Source: Amycolatopsis iheyensis (GTDB lineage: Bacteria; Actinomycetota; Actinomycetes; Mycobacteriales; Pseudonocardiaceae). From it: a stretch of DNA of 64,000 bases. This document shows, piece by piece, positions 34,776-43,171 of the stretch. The stretch's first letter is position 1. Every line of letters starts with the position of its first letter. Where the stretch lies: NCBI RefSeq assembly GCF_024703995.1, contig NZ_JAMXQV010000032.1:1-64000 (forward strand), given 5' to 3'. Both the position numbers and the translations under genes were made by a program. Below the pieces are notes generated by a model. The model was given only the letters and a program-made list of their open reading frames with translations, was not told the origin of the DNA and searched no databases.

Positions 34776-35554
34776 ACCTGGACCCCGAGGAAGAACTTCA
34801 GGTAGCGCTCGTCGACGTTGTGCAGGTCCAGCACGACGAAGAAGTCCGCGACGCCGAAGTCGGCGTCGAGCGCGGGCGGCCCGTAGGCCTTGGCGCCGAG
34901 CCGGACGTACCCCTTGATCAGCGGCGGCAGGGTCGAGCGCGCCGGGCGCGCGATCTCCGCGTGGTCCCACGGGATCAGCGGTGCGACGCGCGTGGCCTCG
35001 TCCGAGTAGTGCTTGGTGCGCAGGACGTCCCAGACGCCGGCGGCGAAGGAGCCGCCGTCGACCAGCGGGACCGACGCGCAGCCGGCGAGGTAGCGGTGGC
35101 CGGAAAGCAGCATGTAGCGGGCGATCCCGGCCCAGACCAGGCTGACGACGGCGCCGCTGCGGTGGTCGGGGTGCACGCAGGACCGGCCGGTTTCGACCAG
35201 CGACGGCCGAAGCGCGTCCAGCGCGCTCAGGTCGAACTCGCTGTCGGCGTAGAGCTGCCCGGCCCGCGCGGCGCGGTCCGGCGGCAGCATCCGGTAGGTG
35301 CCGACGATCTCGCCCGTGTTGTCGTCGCGGACCACGAGGTGGTCGCAGAACTCGTCGAACTCGTCGACGTCGAGCCCGGGCGTCGGGGAGTGCAGCCGCG
35401 CGCCCATTTCCTCGGCGAAAACCCGGTGCCGCAGTTTCTGCGCGGCGACCACTTCGTCGTTCGCGTGAGCGACGAGGAGGGAGTACCGGGGAGCGTCCGC
35501 GGGGAGGTCGGCACCCGCCTGATCAGTGCTGACGAGGAGCTGTGACGTCGTCAT
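34772..35554 (-). CDS. GNAT-fold N-acyltransferase (OlsB/hemolysin-like)
   Basis: A 260-residue protein of the GNAT group that includes OlsB ornithine acyltransferase and autoinducer-synthase-like folds: LRHRVFAEEMGA, DEFDEFCDHLVVRD, VETGRSCVHPDHRSGAVVSL and GHRYLAGCASVPL. OlsB transfers a 3-hydroxyacyl group from ACP to ornithine. Directly downstream, overlapping ATGA, is a PlsC/OlsA-like acyltransferase, which would add the second chain. Whether ornithine is the acceptor here is an inference. The start is ATG 35554; a TTG two codons upstream is an alternative. Confidence 0.83.
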   Translation of the reverse strand: MTTSQLLVSTDQAGADLPADAPRYSLLVAHANDEVVAAQKLRHRVFAEEMGARLHSPTPGLDVDEFDEFCDHLVVRDDNTGEIVGTYRMLPPDRAARAGQLYADSEFDLSALDALRPSLVETGRSCVHPDHRSGAVVSLVWAGIARYMLLSGHRYLAGCASVPLVDGGSFAAGVWDVLRTKHYSDEATRVAPLIPWDHAEIARPARSTLPPLIKGYVRLGAKAYGPPALDADFGVADFFVVLDLHNVDERYLKFFLGVQV

Positions 35555-35666
35555 GGTCAAGGTGTACCTGCGCGTTGGAAACCGCGGAGAGTGCCATCCG
35601 ATGACCGATTAGTGCACGTTCAGTTAATTGCGGGTTCTCAGGCTTCTCTCAGGTCCCGGAGACGCG

Positions 35667-35702
35667 CGAAGGGCCTTCCGGGTGATCCCGGAAGGCCCTT
35701 CG
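35667..35702 (-). terminator. Hairpin terminator after etfA
   Basis: A perfect 16-bp stem (35667-35682 with 35687-35702) and a four-base loop lie 10 bases past the etfA stop on minus. It separates etfBA from the acyltransferase pair transcribed in the same direction. Confidence 0.85.
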
Positions 35703-35712
35703 GAGCAGCAGC

Positions 35713-36672
35713 TCAGCCCTTGCGCTTCGCGACCGCTTCGGTCAGCTGCGGCGCGACGTTGAACAGGTCGCCGACGATGCCGAAGTCGGCGATCTCGAAG
35801 ATCGGTGCCTCCGGGTCCTTGTTGACGGCGATGATCGTCTTCGACGTCTGCATGCCGGCGCGGTGCTGGATCGCGCCGGAGATGCCGAGCGCGATGTACA
35901 GCTGCGGCGACACGGTCTTGCCGGTCTGGCCCACCTGGAACTGCGCCGGGTAGTAGCCGGAGTCGACCGCGGCACGCGAAGCGCCGACAGCCGCGCCGAG
36001 CGAGTCGGCCAGCTTCTCGACGACGTCGAACTTCTCCGCCGAACCGACACCACGGCCACCGGAGACCACGATCGAGGCCTCGGTCAGCTCGGGCCGGTCA
36101 CCACCGGTCACCGGCTCGACGCCGGTGATCTTGGTCGACTTCGCCGCGTCGGTGGCGGGGAGCTCGACGCTCTCCTCGGCCGCCGCGCCCTCGGCCGGCT
36201 CGGCCTCGACCGCGCCCGGGCGGATGGAGACGACCGGAGCGCCCTTCGCGGACTTCGACTTCACCGAGAACGCGCCACCGAAGATGGACTGGTCGATGAC
36301 GCCGTCGCCGTTGACGCCCACGGCGTCGTAGATCAGGCCGGAGCCCAGGCGCACGGCCAGCCGGGCGGCGACCTCCTTGCCCTCACCGCTGGCGGTGACG
36401 AGCACGGCGGCCGGGGACGCTTGCTGTGCCAGCGCGGCGAGCACGTCCACCTTCGGCGTGACGAGGTAGTTCGCGGCGTCGTCGCCTTCCGCGACGTACA
36501 CCTTGGCGGCGCCGTGCGAGGCGAGCGCTTCCTTCGCCTTGGCGGCGGTGCCGGTCGGGCCGACGACGACGGCCGACGGCTCACCGAGCGCGCGGGCGGC
36601 GGTCAGCAGCTCGAGCGTGACCTTCTTGACCTCACCGTCGACGTGGTCGACGAGGACGAGTACTTCAGCCAT
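35713..36672 (-). CDS. etfA: Electron transfer flavoprotein subunit alpha
   Basis: EtfA (319 aa) holds the FAD that carries electrons from acyl-CoA and other dehydrogenases to the quinone pool. The C-terminal FAD domain shows VSGGRGVGSAEKF, DSGYYPAQFQVGQTGK and GISGAIQHRAGM. The N-terminal domain (EVLVLVDHVDGEVKKV) pairs with EtfB. ATG 36672 has a strong GAGGAGGAA ribosome-binding site and lies 28 bases after etfB. The dehydrogenases it serves are not in this window. Confidence 0.96.
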   Translation of the reverse strand: MAEVLVLVDHVDGEVKKVTLELLTAARALGEPSAVVVGPTGTAAKAKEALASHGAAKVYVAEGDDAANYLVTPKVDVLAALAQQASPAAVLVTASGEGKEVAARLAVRLGSGLIYDAVGVNGDGVIDQSIFGGAFSVKSKSAKGAPVVSIRPGAVEAEPAEGAAAEESVELPATDAAKSTKITGVEPVTGGDRPELTEASIVVSGGRGVGSAEKFDVVEKLADSLGAAVGASRAAVDSGYYPAQFQVGQTGKTVSPQLYIALGISGAIQHRAGMQTSKTIIAVNKDPEAPIFEIADFGIVGDLFNVAPQLTEAVAKRKG

Positions 36673-36700
36673 GTTCTTGTTCCTCCTCGAAGATCCGTTG

Positions 36701-37486
36701 TCAGATGAGCTTCTGGCCGACCAGGTACTCGGCGACCTTGGTGCCGCCGTCGCCCTCGTCCTCGACCTTCTCACCGGCGGTGCGCGGCGGCTTCGGCGAG
36801 GACTCGGTCACGGTGGACCACGCGTTGCCGAGACCGACCTCGCCCGCGTCGACACCCAGGTCGGCGATGGTGAACGTCTCGACCGGCTTCTTCTTCGCGG
36901 CCATGATGCCCTTGAAGGACGGGTAGCGCGGCTCGTTGATCTTCTCGCCGACGCTGACCACCGCGGGCAGGGTCGCCTCGAGGTGGGTGAGGCCGTCTTC
37001 GGTCTCGCGGACGGCCTTGATGGTCGTGCCGTCGACGGTCACCTCGCGGGCGTAGGTGACCTGCGGCAGGCCCAGCAGCTCGGCGAGGATCGCCGGGATG
37101 GCGCCGCCGCGGCCGTCGGAGGACTCGTTGCCGGCGATGATCAGGTCGTAGCCTTCGACCTTGCCGATCGCGGCGGCGAGCACCTTCGCGGTGGCGATGG
37201 CGTCGGAGCCGTGCAGCGCCTCGTCGGAGACGTGGATGGCCTTGTCGGCGCCCATGGACAGCGCCTTGCGGATGGCGTCGGTCGCGCGGTCCGGGCCCAC
37301 CGAGATCACGGTGACCTCGCCCTCGCCGGCTTCCTTGATCTTCAGGGCTTCCTCGACGGCCTTCTCGTTGATCTCGTCGAGCACGGCGTCGGCGGATTCG
37401 CGGTCAAGGGTGTGGTCCGTCCCGTTGAGCTTCCGCTCCGAGTAGGTGTCCGGTACCTGCTTGACCAGGACAACGATGTTCGTCAT
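36701..37486 (-). CDS. etfB: Electron transfer flavoprotein subunit beta
   Basis: EtfB (261 aa) forms the heterodimer with EtfA and binds AMP. Family signatures are VVLVKQVPDTYSERKL at the N-terminus, the loop LIIAGNESSDGRGGAIPAIL and VSVGEKINEPRYPSFKGIMA. ATG 37486 is the first gene of etfB-etfA. The 242-base region upstream, shared with the divergent DegV gene, contains a TAATCT-like -10 on minus near 37557..37552, but no convincing -35. Confidence 0.95.
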   Translation of the reverse strand: MTNIVVLVKQVPDTYSERKLNGTDHTLDRESADAVLDEINEKAVEEALKIKEAGEGEVTVISVGPDRATDAIRKALSMGADKAIHVSDEALHGSDAIATAKVLAAAIGKVEGYDLIIAGNESSDGRGGAIPAILAELLGLPQVTYAREVTVDGTTIKAVRETEDGLTHLEATLPAVVSVGEKINEPRYPSFKGIMAAKKKPVETFTIADLGVDAGEVGLGNAWSTVTESSPKPPRTAGEKVEDEGDGGTKVAEYLVGQKLI

Positions 37487-37714
37487 GGGTCTGCTTCGAC
37501 CTCCCGGTTGTGGCCCGCGGACGCCCACGGGTCAGTGCTCTACTGGCCGGTAGATTAGGGCCATTCGGCCGCCAAGACCCGTCGAGGTGACGCCATTCAC
37601 CTGGATGAGCAATCTAATGGGACTATCGTCCCGGTAGTCGACCGGTTACCCCGCCCGAACTGCCGTTCGTCCGATCGGACCAACCACGGCCTACTCGCAG
37701 TGGGTGTCAGGCAT

Positions 37715-37720
37715 TAACCT
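37715..37720 (+). promoter_or_regulatory. Candidate -10 of a leaderless promoter
   Basis: TAACCT lies 8 bases before the DegV ATG with a run of C between and no ribosome-binding site. Confidence 0.45.
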
Positions 37721-37728
37721 CCCCCACC

Positions 37729-38574
37729 ATGCCCGCGCGCATCGCCGTCATCACCGACTCGAGCTCCTGCCTGCCCGACCTCGTCGCCTCCCGCTGGGCC
37801 ATCGGCGTCGTCCAGATCCAGCTGAACCTGGGTGGTCACTTCGACGACGAAAACCGCTTCGACCGCGGCGAGGTGATCGACGCGCTGAGAGCGGGGCACG
37901 TGATCACCACTTCGCCCCCGGATCCGGGGGCGTTCTTCTGGACCTACCAGGAGGCGGCCGCCTCCGGTGCGACAGCCATCGTCAGCATCCACATCTCCGG
38001 TCGTATGTCCGACACCGTCCGCGCGGCCCGCGAAGCCGCCCAGCAGGTCCGCATCCCCGTGCACATCCTGGACAGCCGGACCACCGGCATGAGCCTCGGC
38101 TTCGCGGCGGTGTCCGCGGCCCGGGCGGCCGCGGCCGGCGCGGACGCCGGGCGCGTCATCGAAGCCGCCGAACGCCGGTGCGTCAGCAGCACCGAGTTCA
38201 TCTACGTCGACACGCTGGAGTACCTCCGCCGCGGCGGGCGGATCGGCGCCGCGCAGGCGATGCTCGGCAGCGCGTTCTCGATCAAGCCGCTGCTCACGGT
38301 CAAGGACGGCGAGGTCGCGCCGCTGGCCCGCGTCCCCGGCACGCGACGGGCGCTGGCCAAGATGGTCGACCTCGCGGTCAAGAAGTCCGGCGGCTTCCGC
38401 GCCGACATCGCCGTGAGCCGCTTCGGCGCCAGCGACCACGAGCTGGAGATCGGCAGGCAGATCGAACGCCGGGTGCCCGCGATGGCCGAGAGCATGGTCG
38501 TCGAAGCGAGCACGGTCATCGGCGCGCACCTCGGGCCGGGCGCGCTCGGCATCACGGTGTCGCCGGTGTACTGA
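37729..38574 (+). CDS. DegV family fatty-acid-binding protein
   Basis: A 281-residue DegV-fold protein, which holds a single fatty acid in a pocket. In firmicutes, FakB proteins of this family present fatty acid to the kinase FakA. The N-terminal IAVITDSSSCLPDLVASRW and the lipid-binding region VITTSPPDPGAFFW, then VSIHISGRMSDTVRAA and TLEYLRRGGRIGAAQAML, are all typical. No FakA (DAK2-domain) gene is in the window. Its 3' end overlaps the convergent small membrane-protein gene by 23 bases. Confidence 0.92.
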   Translation: MPARIAVITDSSSCLPDLVASRWAIGVVQIQLNLGGHFDDENRFDRGEVIDALRAGHVITTSPPDPGAFFWTYQEAAASGATAIVSIHISGRMSDTVRAAREAAQQVRIPVHILDSRTTGMSLGFAAVSAARAAAAGADAGRVIEAAERRCVSSTEFIYVDTLEYLRRGGRIGAAQAMLGSAFSIKPLLTVKDGEVAPLARVPGTRRALAKMVDLAVKKSGGFRADIAVSRFGASDHELEIGRQIERRVPAMAESMVVEASTVIGAHLGPGALGITVSPVY

Positions 38575-38977
38575 CCCGGCGGCCGGGGATCAGCAGCACC
38601 ACGAGCGGGACCAGGACACCGAGCCCGGTCGTCGCGATGATCAGCACCTGGTCGATCCGCTCGAAGTGCGCGACGTGGCCAAGGTGGTAGAGGAAGTGCG
38701 GCACCCCGAACAGCAGCCCCGCCACGCCGGCGAGCCGCGCCACGGCTGTGGTGCCGATCACGGCGGCGCCGACCAGCAGCGCGGCGAGCGTCAGGTTGAG
38801 GCCGCCGAAGTCGCGCAGGAGGTGCTCGTTGAAGGGCCCGTCCATGGCGACCCAGCCCGTCCGGAAGCCGGGAAAGTCCTGGTAGAAGCCGGTGGGCGAC
38901 ACCAGTGGCCAAGTTCCGACCACGACCTCGGCCAGGCCGGACACGACGAGCAGAACGCGGGTGATGGTCCGTTGCAT
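38552..38977 (-). CDS. Small four-helix membrane protein, unknown family
   Basis: A 141-residue integral membrane protein with four hydrophobic segments (VLLVVSGLAEVVVGTWPLV; LNLTLAALLVGAAVIG; LAGVAGLLFGVPHFLY; VLIIATTGLGVLVPLVVLL) and a His-rich loop (HFLYHLGHVAHFERID). I do not recognise a named family, though the layout is DoxX-like. It is convergent with and overlaps the DegV gene by 23 bases, and is divergent from the methyltransferase at 39031. Confidence 0.72.
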   Translation of the reverse strand: MQRTITRVLLVVSGLAEVVVGTWPLVSPTGFYQDFPGFRTGWVAMDGPFNEHLLRDFGGLNLTLAALLVGAAVIGTTAVARLAGVAGLLFGVPHFLYHLGHVAHFERIDQVLIIATTGLGVLVPLVVLLIPGRRVSTPATP

Positions 38978-39017
38978 GACCACGGAACGAGCCGGCCGGG
39001 CCGGACGTGACACCCGC

Positions 39018-39023
39018 TAGGGT
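39018..39023 (+). promoter_or_regulatory. Candidate -10 of a leaderless promoter
   Basis: TAGGGT lies 7 bases before GTG 39031 of the methyltransferase. This position argues for that GTG over an upstream GTG at 39007. Confidence 0.5.
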
Positions 39024-39030
39024 CGCGAAG

Positions 39031-39804
39031 GTGACCACCCCAGCCACCCGGGCCGAGGCGCTGCACCTGACCGGCGAACGGACTGTCCCCGGCATCGCCG
39101 AGGAAAACTATTGGTTCCGACGCCACGAAGCTGCGTACGCCGCCCTGCTCCCCCACTGCGCAGGCGCGACGGTGCTCGAAGCCGGCTGCGGTGAGGGCTA
39201 CGGCGCCGGCCTGATCGCGGCCACGGCCCGCCGGGTGCTCGCGCTGGACTACGACGTGCCGACCACCGAGCACGTCGCCCGCCGCTACCCCGCGGTCGCC
39301 GTCGCGCGGGCGAACCTGGCGTTCCTGCCGGTCCGGGACGGCGCGGTCGACGTCGTGGCCAACTTCCAGGTCATCGAGCACCTGTGGGACCAGGCCGGGT
39401 TCCTCGCCGAGTGCCGACGGGTTTTGCCGAAAAACGGCAAACTGCTGGTCACGACGCCGAACCGGCTGACGTTCACCCCGGACAGCGACACGCCGCTCAA
39501 CCCGTTCCACACCCGCGAGCTGGCGCCCGCCGAGCTGGCCGGGCTCCTCGCCGACGCCGGCTTCGACGTCGAGACGCTGCACGGCCTGCACCACGGTCCG
39601 TCGGTCCGCGCTCTGGACGAGCGGTACGGCGGGTCGGTCATCGACGCCCAGCTCGACGTGGTCATGGGCTCGCTGCCCGGCCAGGCCGTGTGGCCCGCGG
39701 CGCTGCTCGCCGACGTCGCGGCGATCGAGGCCACCGGCTTCGACATCCACGGCGACGACCTCGACGCCAGCCTCGACCTGATCGCCGTGGCGGTGCGCCG
39801 ATGA
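39031..39804 (+). CDS. SAM-dependent methyltransferase (MGLP-cluster type)
   Basis: A 257-residue class I methyltransferase. The SAM motif VLEAGCGEGYGAGLIA lies near residues 47-62, followed by the acidic strand VLALDYDV and FQVIEHLWDQ. Its position directly before a GH57 enzyme, overlapping by ATGA, matches mycobacterial Rv3030, part of the locus for 6-O-methylglucose lipopolysaccharide. A sugar O-methyltransferase role is therefore likely but inferred from context. The start GTG 39031 is supported by the -10 just upstream. Confidence 0.83.
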   Translation: MTTPATRAEALHLTGERTVPGIAEENYWFRRHEAAYAALLPHCAGATVLEAGCGEGYGAGLIAATARRVLALDYDVPTTEHVARRYPAVAVARANLAFLPVRDGAVDVVANFQVIEHLWDQAGFLAECRRVLPKNGKLLVTTPNRLTFTPDSDTPLNPFHTRELAPAELAGLLADAGFDVETLHGLHHGPSVRALDERYGGSVIDAQLDVVMGSLPGQAVWPAALLADVAAIEATGFDIHGDDLDASLDLIAVAVRR

Positions 39805-41306
39805 GCGAGGGCACTTTCTGCCTCGTCGTGCACAGCCACCTGCCGTGGCTGCCGCACCACGGCAGCTGGCCGGTCGGCGAGGAATGGCTCTACCAGGCGT
39901 GGGCGCATTCCTACCTGCCGATGGTCGACCTGCTCGAGCGCTTCGCCGCCGAAGGCCGCCGCGACGTGCTGACACTCGGCGTCACGCCGGTGCTCGCCGC
40001 GCAGCTCGACGACCCGTACAGCATCCGCGCGTTCCACGACTGGCTCGGCCACTGGCAGCTGCGCGCCCAGCACGCGTCGACGCTCTGGCGCGGCGACCCG
40101 GTCCTGCGCGAGCTCGCCGCGGCCGAGCACCGGACCGCCGTCGGCGCGGCCGAGGAGTTCGGCGCGCGCTGGCGGCACGGCTTCTCCCCCCTCCTCCGTT
40201 CTTTGGTCGACAATTCGACGATCGAGCTGCTCGGCGGACCGCTGGCCCACCCGTTCCAGCCGCTGCTCGACCCACGGGTCCGCGAGTTCGCGCTGACCGC
40301 CGGCCTCGCCGACACGGCGCTGCGGCTGGGGTCGCGACCGGAGGGGATTTGGGCGCCCGAGTGCGGCTACGCGCCGGGCATGGAAGAGGGCTACGCCGCC
40401 GCGGGCGTCCGGCGGTTCATGGTCGACGGCCCGTCGCTGCGCGGCGAGACCTGGGCGGCGCGCCCGGTCGGCGACAGCGACGTGCTCGCGTTCGGACGAG
40501 ACCTCGAGGTCACCTACCGCGTCTGGTCGCCGAAGGCCGGTTACCCCGGCCACGCGGCGTACCGCGACTTCCACACCTGGGCCCACGAGGTCGGCCTCAA
40601 GGCGTCGCGCGTCACCGGCAAGACGATCGAGCCCGCGGACAAGGCGCCCTACGACCCGTCGCTGGCCGCCGACGTGCTCGGGCTGCACGTCAAGGACTTC
40701 GTCGACACGGTCGTGACCCGGCTGCGTTCGCTGAAAAAACACCACGGCCGCGAAGCGCTCGTGGTCGCCGCGTACGACACGGAGCTGTTCGGCCACTGGT
40801 GGCACGAGGGCCCGGCTTGGCTGGAGGGCGTCCTGCGCGCGCTGCCGGAGGCGGGCGTCCGGGTGACGACGCTGAAGGGCGCCGCGGAAGCCGGGCACGT
40901 CGGCGAGCCGATCGAGCTGCCTTCGTCGTCGTGGGGGTCGGGCAAGGACTGGCGCGTCTGGGACGGCGAGCAGGTCAAGGACATGGTCGACGCCAACACG
41001 GCGCTCCAGCAGCGGCTCCTTTCCCTTGTCGCCGATTTGGACACGACGGCCCGTGACACCGTCGCCGACCAGGCCGTCGCCGAGGCGATGCTGGCCCTGG
41101 AGAGCGACTGGGCGTTCATGGTCACCAAGGACTCCGCGGCCGACTACGCGCGCCGGCGCGCGGCGGTGCACACCGAGCGCTTCGACACGCTGGCCGGCCT
41201 GCTCCGCCGCGGCGACCGCGCGCGGGCCGAGGAACTCGCCGCCGCCTACCGCGCCGACGACGGACCGTTCGGGCACCTCGACGCCCGGGCGCTGAAGCAC
41301 GACTGA
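39801..41306 (+). CDS. GH57 family alpha-glucan branching enzyme-like protein
   Basis: A 501-residue glycoside hydrolase family 57 enzyme. The N-terminal VVHSHLPWLPHHG loop, the nucleophile Glu187 in GIWAPECGYAPG and the acid/base Asp326 in AAYDTELFGHWWHEG are all intact, followed by the helical C-terminal domain. Family members of this size make alpha-1,6 branches in alpha-1,4-glucans. In mycobacteria the homologue Rv3031 acts in MGLP synthesis. It overlaps the methyltransferase by ATGA. A short NNT-codon patch lies at about 40187-40215. Confidence 0.9.
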   Translation: MSEGTFCLVVHSHLPWLPHHGSWPVGEEWLYQAWAHSYLPMVDLLERFAAEGRRDVLTLGVTPVLAAQLDDPYSIRAFHDWLGHWQLRAQHASTLWRGDPVLRELAAAEHRTAVGAAEEFGARWRHGFSPLLRSLVDNSTIELLGGPLAHPFQPLLDPRVREFALTAGLADTALRLGSRPEGIWAPECGYAPGMEEGYAAAGVRRFMVDGPSLRGETWAARPVGDSDVLAFGRDLEVTYRVWSPKAGYPGHAAYRDFHTWAHEVGLKASRVTGKTIEPADKAPYDPSLAADVLGLHVKDFVDTVVTRLRSLKKHHGREALVVAAYDTELFGHWWHEGPAWLEGVLRALPEAGVRVTTLKGAAEAGHVGEPIELPSSSWGSGKDWRVWDGEQVKDMVDANTALQQRLLSLVADLDTTARDTVADQAVAEAMLALESDWAFMVTKDSAADYARRRAAVHTERFDTLAGLLRRGDRARAEELAAAYRADDGPFGHLDARALKHD

Positions 41307-41316
41307 AAGGGACTCC

Positions 41317-41805
41317 ATGGGGATCCACGAAATTCCGGTCAAGACCCTCGACGGGCAGGACAGCTCGCTGGGGTCGCTCGCGGGCAAGGCGCTGCTCGTG
41401 GTCAACGTCGCGTCGAAGTGCGGCCTGACCCCGCAGTACTCCGGCCTCGAGCGGCTGCAGGAGCGCTTCGGCGCGCAGGGCTTCTCCGTCGTCGGTTTTC
41501 CGTGCAACCAGTTCGCCGGGCAGGAGCCGGGCAGCGCGGAGGAGATCCAGACGTTCTGTTCGACGACCTACGGCGTCACGTTCCCGCTGTTCGAGAAGAT
41601 CGACGTCAACGGCGAGGGCCGGCACCCGCTGTACGCCGAGCTGACCAAGACGGCCGACGGCGACGGCGAGACCGGCGACGTCAAGTGGAACTTCGAGAAG
41701 TTCCTGGTCGGCGCGGACGGCGAGGTCCTGGCGCGGTTCCGGCCGCGCACCGAGCCCGAGGACGAGTCGATCGTGAAGGCCATCGAGGCGGCGCTGCCGG
41801 CGTGA
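41317..41805 (+). CDS. Glutathione peroxidase family thiol peroxidase
   Basis: A 162-residue thioredoxin-fold peroxidase. The active-site motif NVASKCGLTPQYSGLE puts the peroxidatic residue as Cys35, not selenocysteine, and FPCNQFAGQEPG supplies Cys63 and the conserved Asn/Gln; WNFEKFLV gives the Trp/Asn pair. Bacterial Cys forms usually use thioredoxin rather than glutathione, and actinobacteria lack glutathione. It follows the GH57 gene by 10 bases, so it is probably co-transcribed, though a functional link is not evident. Confidence 0.93.
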   Translation: MGIHEIPVKTLDGQDSSLGSLAGKALLVVNVASKCGLTPQYSGLERLQERFGAQGFSVVGFPCNQFAGQEPGSAEEIQTFCSTTYGVTFPLFEKIDVNGEGRHPLYAELTKTADGDGETGDVKWNFEKFLVGADGEVLARFRPRTEPEDESIVKAIEAALPA

Positions 41806-41817
41806 GACGGCCGGTGT

Positions 41818-41844
41818 CGCGCCGGGCTCTCGATGCCCGGCGCG
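41818..41844. terminator. Bidirectional hairpin between convergent genes
   Basis: A perfect 10-bp GC stem (41818-41827 with 41835-41844) and a seven-base loop fill the 46-base gap between the peroxidase and the DUF1479 gene, which converge here. Confidence 0.8.
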
Positions 41845-41851
41845 GCGCCGT

Positions 41852-43081
41852 TCACAGGCCGAGTTGTTCGCGGCCGACGGCGTTGAGGTCGTCGAGCGTG
41901 GCCCGGCCGGTCCAGCCGACTTCGTAGTCTTCGGGCGCGAAATCGCCCGGGCTGGCGCCGGCCAGGAACGCGCGGCCGCAGTTCTTGGCGTAGGCCGCGT
42001 TCTTCGGGCAGTGCGGGCTCGCCGGGATGTACATGACGTTTCCCCAGCGGTTCGGGTTGGTGCCGTCGGCGACCGAGTGGATGACGTCGCCGTGCCACCA
42101 GACCGTGTCGCCCGGCTCGACGTCGGGGATCGAGGTCTGCGCGGGCAGCAGGTCGTCGTGGTACTTGTCGCCGACCGGGAGGGCCTGGCCGTTGACCGCG
42201 CCGCAGAGGTCGTCTTCGGGGACGTCGTCCTGAAGCGCGCGAAGCAGGACGTACGCCATCGCCGACGGCATCGGCACCACGTGCAGCACGCCGTCGCCCT
42301 GGCGCATTTCCGACAACGCCGTCCAGCCCTGGAAGGTGCGGAAGGCCGAGCACATCACCGTGGACGGGTATTCGTCGACTTCCGTGCGGTAGGCGCCGTC
42401 CCAGGGGTCGTAGGCGCGCCAGTTGCCGTCGAAGACGTGCCGGAAGACCTGCTGGTAGGCGGGCAGCAGCCAGCGTTCGACCGAGCCGGAGTCGGTGTGG
42501 GCGGACAGCCCGAGGGAGGCCGAGCCGGGCGGGCGGCGGCGGATGCGGTCCGGGTAGGCCGTGTCCCGGTCGGGGTCGAACCAGACGCGCCCCTCGGACT
42601 CGTGCCGCCAGAAGGAGTTGAGGAACCGCCGGACGGTCACCATGTGCTCGTGCTGGCGCGCCTCGATCTGCGGCTTCGACCAGTAGACCGGGTAGATCTG
42701 CGGCTGGCTGGAGGCGAGACCGGCGAAGACGTCGTCGGCCGGGCCCTGGTAGGTCCCCGCGAAGTCGTTTTCGGTGAGGTACGCGGCCAGGCCGGTGTCC
42801 CAGGCTTCGGCCGTTTCACGCGCGAAGGTGCCCTTGACCACGGCACAGCCGCGGCGCCGGACGGCGTCTCGCAGACCCTGCGGCACCGTCCCCTCGGCGA
42901 TGTCGCGAAATTGGACCACGGGGAAGGCGTCCGGATCGGCGGCGACGGCGTCGACCTCCCGCCGCGTCCACTCCCGGACCTCGGCGAACGCGCCGGCGAC
43001 GTCGCCGAACCGGGCGCGCAGCTCGCGCTTGGTCCGCGAGATGGCCTCGGACATGTTCGCGGGCAGCTCTGTGGTCGTCAT
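41852..43081 (-). CDS. DUF1479 family putative 2-oxoglutarate/Fe(II) oxygenase
   Basis: A 409-residue DUF1479 protein (YbiU-like), a group placed with non-haem iron, 2-oxoglutarate-dependent oxygenases of the phytanoyl-CoA type. The His-x-Asp pair lies in SAHTDSGSVERWLLPAYQ and the distal His in WWHGDVIHSVADGTNPNRWG, with Arg downstream for 2-oxoglutarate. The substrate is unknown. It is divergent from the ROK regulator, with a dyad operator in the 90-base gap, so control by that regulator is likely. The ATG is preceded by GCGAGGGA. Confidence 0.85.
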   Translation of the reverse strand: MTTTELPANMSEAISRTKRELRARFGDVAGAFAEVREWTRREVDAVAADPDAFPVVQFRDIAEGTVPQGLRDAVRRRGCAVVKGTFARETAEAWDTGLAAYLTENDFAGTYQGPADDVFAGLASSQPQIYPVYWSKPQIEARQHEHMVTVRRFLNSFWRHESEGRVWFDPDRDTAYPDRIRRRPPGSASLGLSAHTDSGSVERWLLPAYQQVFRHVFDGNWRAYDPWDGAYRTEVDEYPSTVMCSAFRTFQGWTALSEMRQGDGVLHVVPMPSAMAYVLLRALQDDVPEDDLCGAVNGQALPVGDKYHDDLLPAQTSIPDVEPGDTVWWHGDVIHSVADGTNPNRWGNVMYIPASPHCPKNAAYAKNCGRAFLAGASPGDFAPEDYEVGWTGRATLDDLNAVGREQLGL

Positions 43082-43102
43082 CGGTGTCCCTCGCGATCTT
43101 TT

Positions 43103-43119
43103 GGTTAGGACTCCTTACT
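43103..43119. promoter_or_regulatory. Candidate ROK operator between DUF1479 and the ROK gene
   Basis: GGTTAGGACTCCTTACT contains an inverted repeat (TTAGGA-C-TCCTTA with one mismatch) centred at 43111. AGGA...TCCT dyads resemble operators described for ROK/NagC-type repressors of actinobacteria. Its place in the 90-base divergent gap fits dual control. Confidence 0.5.
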
Positions 43120-43171
43120 AGAATGTCCCGGTTACGGTAACTCCTGTCCATCCCCCGCCACAAGAGGTGCG

